Source of the DNA: Catonia carolina
Lineage: Eukaryota > Arthropoda > Insecta > Hemiptera > Achilidae
NCBI GenBank assembly: GCA_035578175.1
Contig: JAQMRL010000008.1
Location: forward strand, 7,292,883-7,356,882
DNA length: 64,000 nt
Direction: 5' to 3'
In this document: positions 11,227 through 21,418 of the stretch, piece after piece
How the letters are laid out: every line of letters starts with the position of its first letter
Position numbering within the stretch: the stretch's first letter is position 1
Position numbers and translations under genes: made by a program
The notes under the pieces: model-generated
Told to the model about the DNA's origin: nothing
What the model saw: only the letters and a program-made list of their open reading frames with translations
Databases searched by the model: none

Positions 11227-11406
11227 TTTTACTTTTAAAATCTTATATAAAATCGAATTTAAGTTAAAAAAAACGTTATGTTAGCATGTAAAAGCAACAT
11301 ATAACATAAAAACTAAAGACAGTTAATTTATAAAACAGCATTTCTTTGTCCACGGTACATTCAAATTATAAATAACAATAAAAATTTTACAAATCAATTA
11401 CACCGG

Positions 11407-11912
11407 CACTCTTCACCAACTGAGGGAACGATGTAACTAACTAAAAAAAAAACAAAAAAAAAACAAAAACAAAAACGCCTTTTGCCTTAAGCAAAACACA
11501 AAGAATAAAATTACAACCGAAAATACGACATAAACTGGGTTATAAATCAAAATGTTAGGACAGGTAGTAGCAGCAAAAGGCATCGTCAATAGAATCTCTT
11601 GTAACATTTCAGCGAAACGATGTAGGTATATTAAAAAAAGAAGAAAAATCCGATGAAAAAATTTACGAAAGAACACCTACAACATGTTCCAGAGGTTAAA
11701 ATATAATATATGAACAGAATTATATCCCGTAGACATGGTGTTTTTTTTTGTTAATAGAAAGATTTGAAAGCTTTATGTGGTGCCGCGCTAAAGTGGCCAG
11801 ACACCATCATCATCTGTTACGCTAAATCATGTCGTCTCTAAATTCAGTCATTATCAAATTAAATTCTGTTTAAAATAATAATAATAATAATAATAGCAAT
11901 AATAATAAAAAT
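11407..11912. other. AT-rich stretch, nothing recognised
   Basis: Low-complexity A/T and an AAT microsatellite near 11875-11910. The ORFs are poly-Phe/Lys shadows without domains. Confidence 0.5.
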
Positions 11913-11913
11913 A

Positions 11914-12035
11914 CAGTGAAACCTCGGTAATTCGAAGCCGAAGGGACTGGTGAAAAAATTCGAATTAACGAAATTTCGAATAACTAAGTTAGCTCTGACT
12001 AAACTCTGACTAAAATTTATACAGTTACAAAAGTA
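11914..12035 (+). mobile_element. Pogo/Tigger-type MITE end (fragment)
   Basis: TA followed by CAGTGAAACCTCGGTAATTC and repeated TTCGAATTAACGAAATTTCG is the classic pogo/Tigger terminal repeat. No opposite end was found. It is probably truncated where the next pogo-type element starts. Confidence 0.55.
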
Positions 12036-12090
12036 CAGTCGGACCTCCATATATCGAAATTGTACGTTCCTCATAAAAAAATTCGATATA

Positions 12091-13108
12091 CAGGGTGATT
12101 CACGAAGATATGCAGAAACTTTGGGAGCCCATTGTACATGTAAAAATAATGAAAAAAGTTTATATAAACATGGGTCCGGAAATGCTTCGTTACCGAGTTA
12201 CGGCTAGCGAAAGATTTCGCCCAGATTCAGCTCACCAGGTGCAATGAGCTCTTCCTGAAATTCTGGTAAGGTAGATTAAGGGGCGAATGCAATCGTTTCT
12301 TATAGTTTTTGACCTGATAAATTGAATAAAACAGGTCCCAGAACTGTAAGTTAAATAGTTTTTAAGAAAACAAGTGTCAAATGCAAAAAATGGAGTGGAA
12401 AACACATTTATTCATGTTTGGGCAAGAATAAATTTGTTATTTCACCAAGAAACAGTTACAATTTTTGAATAAAACATGTAGAAAATTTTATTTTGAACAA
12501 ACCGGTGTAAATTAAGTACACAGAAAGCGAATAGTTTTTGAGAAAACCAGTGTCAAATGCAAAAAATGGAGTGAAAAAATAACACATTTTTTCATCTTAG
12601 TTTTTCCGGTTAATTTTACTTTGTACTTTTATGAATAAAAATTCATTTAATCAAACATCTATTCGCTTTCTGTGTAGGCCTACTTAATTTACACCGGTTT
12701 TTTCAGAATAAAATTTTCTACATGTTTTATTTAAAAAATTTAACTGTTTCTTGGTGAAATAACAAAGTTATTCTAGCCCAAAGATGAAAAAATGTGTTTT
12801 CCACTCCATTTTTTGCATTTGACGCCGGTTTTCTTAAAAACTATTTAACTTACAGTTCTGGGACCGGTTTTATTCAATTTCTCAGATCAAAAACCATAAG
12901 AAATGATTCAATTCGCCCCTTAATCTACCTTACCAGAATTCCAGGAAGACCTCATTTCACCTGGTGAGCTGAAATCCAGGCGAAACTTTCGCTAGCCGTA
13001 ACTAAAAAACGAAGCATTTCCGGACCCATGTTTATATAAACTTTTTTCATTATTTTTACATGTACAATGAGCTCCAAAAGTTTCTGCATATCTTCGTGAA
13101 TCACCCTG
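12091..13108. mobile_element. Family F fold-back element, full length (1018 bp), TA target site
   Basis: Begins CAGGGTGATTCACGAAGATA and ends with its complement. The two halves (about 500 bp each) are near-perfect inverted copies, so the entire element is one long palindrome. TA flanks at 12089-12090 and 13109-13110. Arms contain TGCTTCGTTACCGAGTTACG and AAATGCAAAAAATGGAGT. No ORF of note. It is probably moved by a Tc1/mariner-type transposase, judging by TA and TIR. Confidence 0.88.
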
Positions 13109-13458
13109 TATAGAAACTTCGATAAAGATAAACGCTGTTATTTTTGTTCATTATCACTGCTACTTATATTAAGTGAGATTACTCGACCGTAACCATATTA
13201 CCTTAAAACAGTATTTATTTACAATAAAGTTTGTTTTATTGTAAACACGGGTGTGAAGGGCAATTCTCCACAGAAAGAAAAACTTTTCTCTTTTGCTTAG
13301 GCATGTTTTTATCTCGTAATAGTTTTAGGTACCCATTTGAAAACTTCTTCGTCGTATTTACATATTTTTGATCGTACATAGTACAAACGTATCACACTAC
13401 CCTTGTACGTGGACCACAGTGATCAACGTACTGACGTACTGTATTGTCACGTTGTTTT

Positions 13459-13461
13459 CTC

Positions 13462-13497
<36 letters not shown>
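13459..13497. repeat. (CT)n microsatellite
   Basis: Uninterrupted CT/TC dinucleotide run inside the right half of the pogo-type MITE. Confidence 0.95.
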
Positions 13498-13500
<3 letters not shown>

Positions 13501-13713
13501 GTTTCGGAGGATAGACTAGTATCATGGGAGGGCTATATGGAGTTCTATTTATATTTTCACTAAAATTAAATTCGATATATAGAATTTGTTTTCGATATAC
13601 AGAAGTATTTTTCATTTTAAATTTCACGGGACTCAGGAAATACTTCGATTTATAAAGAATTTCGATATACAGAAGTTCGATAAATAGAGGTCCGAATGTA
13701 TTTATGACCATTT

Positions 13714-13849
13714 TTACTTTCTCGTGCCTATATAAACATATAGGAAGGAAAGTATTGTTTTCGTGTCGATTTTTCAAAATCGAGTTTTTACCGGAATACA
13801 CGTTCTCAGACCCACTAAACCGAAAAAACCATGTTCTTAGCGACTGGTC

Positions 13850-13886
<37 letters not shown>

Positions 13887-14540
13887 CATGTTCTACATGT
13901 TTCAACACGTAAACATGTTGAACATGCTTAAGGGTACTACTAGAGGACCTGACACGAACATTTTCATCAAAATCTGTCAACCGGAAGTAGAAATTTATTC
14001 GTATCATTTTTCACTTTTTAGCAATTTTCTCAAAAACGACTTGTACGATTTTTTTTAAATTGTCTCGTTTACTAAATTTTTTAGGCTCAACAAGATAGGG
14101 TAGGCGCCATGTCTCCTGAAATTCTTGGGAAGGGTGTTTTCTCGGAACAAAATTCTTTTCTTAAGATTGCGACTTTAATATGCATTTTAGCATAAAAATG
14201 TATATAATAAAAGCTGTAGAAAATTTAAAATCCTACAACTTTTATTCTAAACATTTTTTTTGTATAACGCTTAGTTTAGCGGTAATTAGAGATTTTCTGT
14301 TTCATCTCACGAAAACGTAAAGAAATCGATTTTTTTTTTAAATTTCAGCCTTAGTAAGCATCTTACAAGAAAAGTGTATATAATCAAATTTATAAGAAAT
14401 TAAAAGATCTACAACTTTTATTTAGAACATTTTTCTCTACAGAGCCTAGTTTAGCGTGATTTTCCGTGTTATTAAGCCTAACTATGGTTGATTTTCATTT
14501 TTCGTCTTTCACTCATGATTAAAATGAGGTTATGTTTTTT
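13714..14540 (+). mobile_element. Family A element, diverged, lacking 3' terminus
   Basis: ACTTTCTCGTGCC start, GT repeat at 13855-13884, then an unusual ACATGTTCTACATGTTTC insertion in place of the AACAGAATATCTC block. It continues to CACTCATGATTAAAATGAGG. Terminal 100 bases are missing. Confidence 0.85.
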
Positions 14541-14811
14541 GCTAAAGAATAAAACACACAATGTGACTTTTCCGGCCGAGAAATGAGATTGCGTGTTCAC
14601 TTAACTCGGGGTATTCTTTCTCATAATGGGATCAAGTCCCCTTAGCTTTCGTAAGAAAGATTCTCTTTAAGAGGAATCAAATAACACTATTTTTGTTTCC
14701 ATATTACGACTTTGATTCATTGAAATCCGGTTTCGAGCCACTTCCGGTCAAAACCGGAACTTCAAACCCAATTTAGACCCACTAACTTTTTGTGTAGATT
14801 ACGATTTTTAA

Positions 14812-15195
14812 TCGCCCATAACAGGCAGGCAGTGTTAAATTATTTGCACTCGATCTGCTAGTTCCAGGACTACAAAAAATAGTTCCCACTTTTATCACGT
14901 GATCAGCCAATTATATGACTGAACTATTTAAGAACAGAAGAGGTAACTTAGAGGTGTAAAAGACACTAATCAGAATTATCTCCTCTGAAAGTAATGAATT
15001 TTATGTGGTGAATGAAGTGAAAGTGTCATTTGCAGGGTGCAGAGTAGATGCTTTTCGGAGGGCCTGGCATGCTGATAAGCTCACTCTTTCAACTCAGTGA
15101 GGAAAGTTATCGTAAACCACCTCACTCCTCTTTTTACTTGGTCAAAACTTCTAGAGGTTCAAACCAGCCTTTCGGCTGTTGACCTAAACAACAAC
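14812..15195 (+). mobile_element. SINE-B, full copy with target duplication
   Basis: Head TCGCCCATAACAGG, tail TTGACCTAAACAACAAC. Flanked by ACGATTTTTAA (14801-14811) and ACGATTTTCAA (15196-15206), an 11-bp duplication with one mismatch. The right duplicate borders an old family A fragment. Confidence 0.88.
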
Positions 15196-15199
15196 ACGA

Positions 15200-16320
15200 T
15201 TTTCAAAAAAATCGTAGAAGCCGTTTTCGATAAAATTGCAAATAATTGAAAAATCGCACGAATAAACTATTACTACTTCAAGTTGACAGTTTTTTACTTT
15301 CTCTTGCCAATATGAATATATAGGAAGGAAAGTATTGTTTTCATGTCGATTTTTCGAAATCGAGTTTTCACCGGATCTATACGTTTTCAGACCCCCTGAA
15401 CCCAAAAAACATGTTTTTAGCGATTGGTCTGTGTGTGTGTCTGTCTGTGTGTGTGTGTGTGTGTGAACAGAATATCTCAAGAACGGAACATCGTACGAAC
15501 TTGAAACTTGAAACTTAAGTTAAGTACCACTACCGGACTCGACACGAACATTTTCATCAAAATCGGTCAACCGGAAGTGGTAGTTTATTCGTGTAATTTT
15601 TCACTTTTTTGCGATTTTCTCAAAAACTGGTCCTACGATTTTTTTAAAAATCGCCTGGTTTACTCAATTTTTTATTTTCTACAAGATAGGGTAGGCGTCA
15701 TGTTTGCTGAAATTCTGGGTGAGGCTGTTTTCACGTAAAAACGTGGTTTTTTTAAGATTACAGCTTTAATATGCATTTTAGCGCAAAACTTTATATAATA
15801 AAAGTTGTAGAGAATTAAAAATTCTACAACTTTTATTTCAAACAATTTTTTGTATAACGCTTAGTTTAGCGGTAATTTACGATTTTCTGTTTTTTCTCAC
15901 GAAAATGTGTGAAAAATCGATTTTTTTAAGATTTCGGCCTTAGTATGCATTTTACGACAAAAGTGTATATAATTTAATTTATAGAAAATTAAAAGATCTA
16001 CAACTTTTATTTAAAGCATTTTTCTCTACAGAGCCTAGTTTAGAGAGAAAGAGTGATTTTCCGTATTTCTAAGCCAAACTGAGGTTGATTTTCATTTTGC
16101 ATCATTCACTCATGATTAAAATAAGGTTATGTTTTTGAGGTTAGTTTCTTTGTTTATTTCTAATATTTTATTATTAATGTTAGGTTTATTGTTAATTATT
16201 TGCATTGGCAAGAGAAAGTTGTGTGAGTGTTTCACACCAGATTTTTTATAAAAATGTTCGTGTTGCGTCCCGTAGCGGTACCTAACTTAAGCCCAGTTTC
16301 AACTTCGTATAGGTTCTGTG
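15200..16320 (-). mobile_element. Family A fragment split by a younger family A copy
   Basis: Left part 15200-15290 (CGATTTTCAAAAAAATCG to CTTCAAGTTGACAG). Right part 16247-16320 (AAAAATGTTCGTG to CAACTTCGTATAGG). Together they form a stretch of minus-strand family A, interrupted exactly in the T run of GATTTTGATG by the copy at 15294. Confidence 0.75.
15294..16242 (+). mobile_element. Family A element, full length
   Basis: Both ends intact (ACTTTCTCTTGCC, GGCAAGAGAAAGT, stem-loop, CCAGAT). The microsatellite at 15430-15465 is GT interrupted by CTGTCT. The perfect stem TTGTAGAGAATTAAAAATTC with TACAACTTTTATT is visible near 15800-15835. Confidence 0.92.
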
Positions 16321-16397
16321 GACAATTGGAAGTGGCACAACTCTTGCTCTACGTGTACCTATACACAGTTCTGCGTAAAGTATATCCATAACCTATT

Positions 16398-16800
16398 CTT
16401 CTGCCCATAACAGACAGATGGAGTGTCAAATTTTTTACACTCAATCTGTTCGTTGCAGGGCTAAAATAAATAGTTCTGTTTCTTAACGCATGGTCAGCCA
16501 ATTATATGACTGAATCATTTAAGAACAGAAGAGGTAGAGGTGTAAAAGACACTAATCAGAGTTATCTCCTCTGAAAGTAATGAATTTCATTATACAGCCA
16601 GACCCTGTGGTGAATGAAGTGAAGGTGTCATTTGCAGAGTGGAAAATATGTGCTTTTAAGAGGGCCCGGCATGCTGATAAGGATACTTTTCCACTCGGTG
16701 AGGAAGGCAATGGTAAACCACCTCACTCCTCGTTTTACTTAGTAAAACCTCTACAGGTTCAAACCAGCCTTTTGGCTGATGACCTAAACAAAACAAAAAA
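16398..16800 (+). mobile_element. SINE-B, full copy
   Basis: Head CTGCCCATAACAGACAG; tail TGATGACCTAAACAAAAC, degenerate. A frame of about 70 codons opens at 16580 (QPDPVVNEVKVSFAEW...) and recurs in other copies. No clear target duplication could be read. Confidence 0.85.
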
Positions 16801-17228
16801 TTTAATGTACGCAAATGTCTACAACCTTATTTAAATGTACAAACATACAAATAATTATTTCATTTTAAAATATGTATTTAATTTGTCCCAGTAAAAATTT
16901 AAATTATTAATTACAAGAACTAAACAGCAAAAACTCACTAAACTATACTCTACAGATGCACGCAACTAACTAAACATAATGGTCTGAATATATTATAATG
17001 AACAGAAAATCATATATGAAAACAAAATACGAGGCGTATTTTTAACGTAAGTACCGTTTGAAAATAAAAAAAAAAATAAAAGGAAATTTGCAAAAACTAA
17101 TTTTATTTTCGGAATCTACATACTTTTATCTATTTTTCTACATAGTTTCCAAGTTTTTGTAAACACTTATCATATCGCACAACTAAATTTTGGAAACCTT
17201 CTTCATAAAAACTTGCCGCCTGCTGTGA

Positions 17229-17420
17229 TTTGACCTTTGGCTTTGACCTTTACGGGAGAGTGCGTGTGTCTCCAATCCATGCTTTGTTGTTTCGATTCGG
17301 GAGTGAAATGCGAAATCCACGTTTCGTCTCCAGTTACGATCCGACTCAGCATATCGTCACCGTTTTCGTCATAACGTGTCAGAAAATTGAAGGAACTGTC
17401 GAGTCTTTTGAACTCTCTCG
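17229..17420 (-). pseudogene. Mariner transposase fragment, first-Asp region, inverted
   Basis: Minus strand reads LSRIVTGDETWISHFTPESK and MDWRHTHSPVK, the block around the first catalytic Asp. It then joins directly to the left-arm copy of the C-terminus (FYEEGFQNLVVRYDKCLQ). The second and third Asp are deleted from this strand. Confidence 0.85.
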
Positions 17421-17429
17421 AGCGGCCTC

Positions 17430-17709
17430 AGACTGCCGCTCAGACCCGAGCTGCATTGGACTCTTTTGGCTGGGAAGTTTTGGACCACCACCCTACAGCC
17501 CTGACCTTGCGCCGAGCGACTTTCATCTCTTCCGTCATCTGAAACATCACTTGGGCGGCAGCCGTTATGACGATGACGACGAATTGAAAACGGCCGTGAA
17601 TTCTTGGTTATCACAGCAGGCGGCAAGTTTTTATGAAGAAGGTTTCCAAAATTTAGTTGTGCGATATGATAAGTGTTTACAAAAGCTTGGAAACTATGTA
17701 GAAAAATAG
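17430..17709 (+). pseudogene. Mariner transposase fragment, third-Asp region to stop
   Basis: HPPYSPDLAPSDFHLFRHLK supplies the third catalytic Asp. ELKTAVNSWLSQQAASFYEE and RYDKCLQKLGNYVEK lead to the stop at 17707. The upstream part of the open frame (17230-17430) is antisense shadow of the minus-strand fragment. Confidence 0.85.
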
Positions 17710-18059
17710 ATAAAAGTATGTAGATTCCGAAAATAAAATTAATTTTTGCAAATTTCCTTTTATTTTTTTTTAATTTTCAAACGGTACTTACTTTAAAAAT
17801 ACGCCTCGTATTAGTCACATCATTATGTCGGACAGATTATTATTAATAAGAACAGTGAAAACAAATCGTAGTGACGTGCGTGCATGAGTCGCACATTACA
17901 GTAGGTCTACCGATTGAATGCTATTGTGACTGTACCGTCGTTGCATGGCGAGAGGTGAAGTAGAGGCGAGTGGAGTAGCTCGTAAACACCGAAGCTGCTT
18001 GTATTGTGCCAATTTGAATTGTCCATGGTATACGATTATCCCGTCCTTATGATATTATT

Positions 18060-18221
18060 TGGTTTACATACGCGCGCGCGCACAAACACACACACACACA
18101 CACACACAGATTAATTGCTAAAAACATGTTTTTTTTGGGTTCAGGGGTCTGAAGAAAACGTGTATATCCGTACAAATCGACATGAAAACAATTTGTTCTT
18201 TCATATAGGGCAAGAGAAAGT
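18060..18221 (-). mobile_element. Family A 5' fragment, head-to-tail with next copy
   Basis: Contains (CGCG)(CA)n at 18070-18107, AAAAACATGTTTTTTTTGGG and the 5' terminus GGGCAAGAGAAAGTAAAAA. Only A's separate it from the 3' end of the copy at 18227. The two therefore form a head-to-tail junction on the minus strand. Confidence 0.85.
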
Positions 18222-18226
18222 AAAAA

Positions 18227-19013
18227 ATCTGGTGTGAAACACTCACACAACTTTCTCTTGCCAGTGAAAATAATTAACAATAAACCTAACATTAGTAATA
18301 AACCATAAGAAATAAACAAAAAACTTAACCTCAAAAACATAACCTAATTTTAATCATGAGTGAAAGACGCAAAATGAAAATCAACCTCATTTTGGCTTAG
18401 AAATACGGAAAATCACTCTTTTCTCTAAACTAGGCTCTGTAGAGAAAAATGCTCTAAATAAAAGTTGTAGATCTTTTAATTTTCTATAAATTTAATTATA
18501 TACACTTTTGTCGTAAAATCCATACTAAGGCCGAAATGTTTAAAAAATCAATTTTTCTCACGTTTTCGTGACAAAAAAACAGAAAATTGCAAATTACCGC
18601 TAAACTAAGCGTTATTACAAAAAAATGTTTAAAATAAAAGTTGTAGAATTTTAAATTCTCTACAACTTTTGTTATATAACGTTTTGCGCTAAAATGCATA
18701 TTAAAGCCACAATCTTAAAAAGAAAATGTTTTTACGTAAAAACAGCCTCACGCAGAATTTCAGCAAACATGGCGCCTACCCTATCTTGTAGAACATAAAA
18801 AATGTAGTAAACCAGACGATTTTTAAAAAAAATCGTAGGACCAGTTTTTGAGAAAATCGCAAAAAAGTGAAAAATTATACGAATAAACTACTACTTCCGG
18901 TTGACCGATTTTGATGAAAATGTTCGTGTCGGGTCCGGTAGTGGTATGTAACTTAAGTTTTAAGTTTCAAGTTCGTACGATGTTCCGTTCTTGAGATATT
19001 CTGTTCACACACA

Positions 19014-19062
<49 letters not shown>

Positions 19063-19194
19063 CAATCGCTAAAAACTTGTTTTTTGGGTTCAGGGGGTCT
19101 GAAAACGTATAGATCCGGTGAAAACTCGATTTCGAAAAATCGACATGAAAACAATACTTTCCTTCCTATATATTCATATAGGCAAGAGAAAGTA
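18227..19194 (-). mobile_element. Family A element, full length
   Basis: Complete from ATCTGGTGTG to GGCAAGAGAAAGT. CA repeat of about 20 units at 19006-19059. ACTTGTTTTTTGGG replaces the usual ACATG. Confidence 0.93.
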
Positions 19195-19205
19195 AAAAAC
19201 AGTGT

Positions 19206-19597
19206 TGTTTAGGTCATCAGCCGAAAAGCTGGTTTGAACCTCTAGAGGTTTTACTAAGTAAAACAAGGAGCGAGGTGGTTTACCATTGCCTTCCTCACTG
19301 AATAGAAAAGTACGCTTATCAGCATGCCGGGCCCTCTGAAAAGCACATATTTTCCACTCTGCAAATGACACCTTCACTTCATTCACCACAGGGTCTGGCT
19401 GTATAATGAAATCCATTACTTTCAGAGGAGATAACTCTGATTAGTGTCTTTTACACCTCTACCTCTTCTGTTCTTAAATGATTCAGTCATTTAATTGGCT
19501 GACCATATGATAAGAAACAGAACTATTTATTTTAGCCCAGCAATGAATAGATTGAGAGTAAATAATTTGACTCTCTACCTGTCTGTTATGGGCAGAA
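19206..19597 (-). mobile_element. SINE-B, full copy with 12-bp target duplication
   Basis: AAAAAACAGTGT flanks at 19194-19205 and 19598-19609. The left duplicate includes the A run at the 5' end of the preceding family A copy, so the SINE landed at that element's edge. The short SINE-B reading frame is open here too (FIIQPDPVVNEVKVSFAEW). Confidence 0.9.
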
Positions 19598-19609
19598 AAA
19601 AAACAGTGT

Positions 19610-20157
19610 AAATAGTTTAATAGAAAAGTAGATTGTGCCCAGTCGACCACCACCCACTTGCTAATCTATTAACGTAACCTCTCCTTGAACATGTACAACC
19701 ATTTTTGACAAGTTGTGCCATTAATTCCAAAACTATTTTTTATTTTTTTTTGTAGTTACATATTATAACGTCCGCCTGTTTGCCTTGCCCTCCAACTTTT
19801 TATCATATCACATTATGTAATCAATCAAATACCTTCAAGTCAGATTTGGTACGCTTCTTTAACTGACCCTCCTCCCCCCTATCAACCGAAAAACCCAAAT
19901 ACCCCTCTCTGATTATTTAGTTTAAATATTTGTACTGGTCTTTTATATGTTGGTAATTTATTACATCATATTTTTAAATTGGTGTTAATATTTCACCGGT
20001 TTTTTAATTCTGTGTGGGTTTTTAAATTTGAATTTATAAATTTTGTGTATAAAATGTACTAATTATGTACGCAGTTAAAGTTACGTAATTTATGTGGATT
20101 TATTTTGAAGGTTATGTACTATAAATTTCTGTAATTTTTTTTCTAATGAGTGTACGT
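19610..20157. other. No gene; AT-rich with a short GC-richer part
   Basis: Nothing recognised. It may be unique sequence. Confidence 0.45.
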
Positions 20158-20459
20158 TGCAATCTGTTCAATTTAAGAACAATAAGCAACCCCATGACCC
20201 AATGAGATGAGGATGATGTGTATGACGTGTAAATGAGGTGTAGTCTAATGCAGACTCAGGTCGACCATTCCTGAGAGAGTATGGTTAATTGAACCCCAAC
20301 CATCAAAGTATATCGGTAACCACTGTCTAGTGTTCAAATCCGTATAAAAGTAACTACCTTTACTAGAATTTGAACCAAGAACCTTCGTCTCCGAAAATCA
20401 GCTGTTAAACAGCTGACTCGCCAGGGCGACGACTTTACCTCTAAACCAACCCGGTGGGT
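20158..20459 (-). mobile_element. SINE-C, full copy
   Basis: Minus strand: GGGTTGGTTTAGAGGTAAAG (A box), AGCTGTTTAACAGCTGATTT, GGTTCTTGGTTCAAATTC (B box), then the body to GAACAGATTGCAACGTACAC. It resembles the copy at 8431 and gives the ancestral form of the 24.5-kb array. Confidence 0.85.
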
Positions 20460-20507
20460 CCTGCAATACTTAAGACATTTTTATTTAATTTTTTTTATTA
20501 ATATTTT

Positions 20508-21418
20508 TTACTTTCTCTTGCCTATATGAATATATAGGAAGGAAAGTATTGTTTTCATGTCGATTTTTCGAAACCGAGTTTTCACCGGATCTATACGTTT
20601 TCAAACCCCCTGAACCCAAAAAACATGTTTTTAGCGATTGGTCTGTGTGTGTGTGTGTGTGTGTGTGTATACAAAATATCTCAAAAACGGAACATCGTAC
20701 GAACTTGAAACTTGAAACTTAAGTTACATACCAATACCGGACCCGACACGAACATTTTCATCAAAATCGGTCAACCGAAAGTAGTAGTTTATTCGTGTAA
20801 TTTTTCACCTTTTTGCGATTTTCTCAAAAACTGGTCCTACGATTTTTTTTAAAATCGCTTGGTTTACTCAATTTTTTATTCTCTACAAGATAGGGTAGGC
20901 GTCATGTTTGCTGAAATTCTGGGTGAGGCTGTTTTTACGTAAAAACATAGTTTTTTTAGGATTACGGCTTTAATATGAAATTTAGAGCAAAAATGTATAT
21001 AATAAAAGTTGTAGAGAATTTAAAAACCTACTACTTTTATTTCAAACATTTTTTTGTGTAACGCTTAGTTCAGCAGTAATTAGCAATTTTCTGTTTTTTT
21101 CTCACGAAAACGTGAGAAAAATCGATTTTTTTTTAAGATTTCGGCCTTAGTATGCATTTTATAATAAAAGTGTATATAATCGAAATTATAGAAAATTAAA
21201 AGATCTACTACTTTTATTTAGAACATTTTTCTCTAAAGAGCCTAGTTTAGTGTGAAAGAGTGATTTTCCGTATTTTTAAGCCAAACTGAGGTCGGTTTTA
21301 ATTTTGCGTATTTCACTAATGTTTTTTGAGGTTAGTTTGTGTGTTTATTTCTAATGTTAGGTTTATTGTTAATTATTTGCATTGGCAAGAGAAAGTTGTG
21401 TGAGTGTTTCACACCAGA
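20508..21418 (+). mobile_element. Family A element, full length
   Basis: Complete ends. GT repeat 20643-20669 followed by ATACAAAATATCTC. About 30 bases between CACTAAT and GAGGTTAG are shortened near the 3' end (21315-21340). Confidence 0.92.

Larger units (their letters stand above)
9184..11406. repeat. Tandem segmental duplication, unit 2 (split by family A)
   Basis: Left part 9184-9370 and right part 11227-11406 match unit 1. The intervening 1.86 kb is family A (9371-11226) with a second family A copy inside it. At about 9215 the SINE-C of unit 1 is absent, leaving TTTTAAAATATTTCATTTC. Confidence 0.85.
12036..13698. mobile_element. Pogo/Tigger-type MITE interrupted by a fold-back element
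   Basis: Left end TA-CAGTCGGACCTCCATATATC (12034 on); right end ...TTCGATAAATAGAGGTCCG-AATG-TA (to 13700). These are complementary with a few mismatches, with TA target sites. The right half repeats TTCGATATACAGAAG several times, as pogo MITEs do. About 645 bp remain after removing the family F insertion. No transposase coding is seen. Confidence 0.7.
17030..17808. mobile_element. Fold-back mariner element, two 3' ends facing outward
   Basis: Flanked by TA (17028-17029, 17809-17810). The left 199 bases (17030-17228) are the inverted complement of the right 198 bases (17611-17808), far beyond a normal ~30-bp mariner TIR. The arm is the transposase C-terminus plus 3' end. Between the arms, a catalytic piece lies on each strand. 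The normal 5' end and N-terminal domain are absent. Confidence 0.88.

Noticed and set aside
17369..17626. 85-codon minus ORF over the fold-back mariner
   Set aside because: Antisense of the plus-strand transposase C-terminal region; the real minus-strand coding is in another frame.
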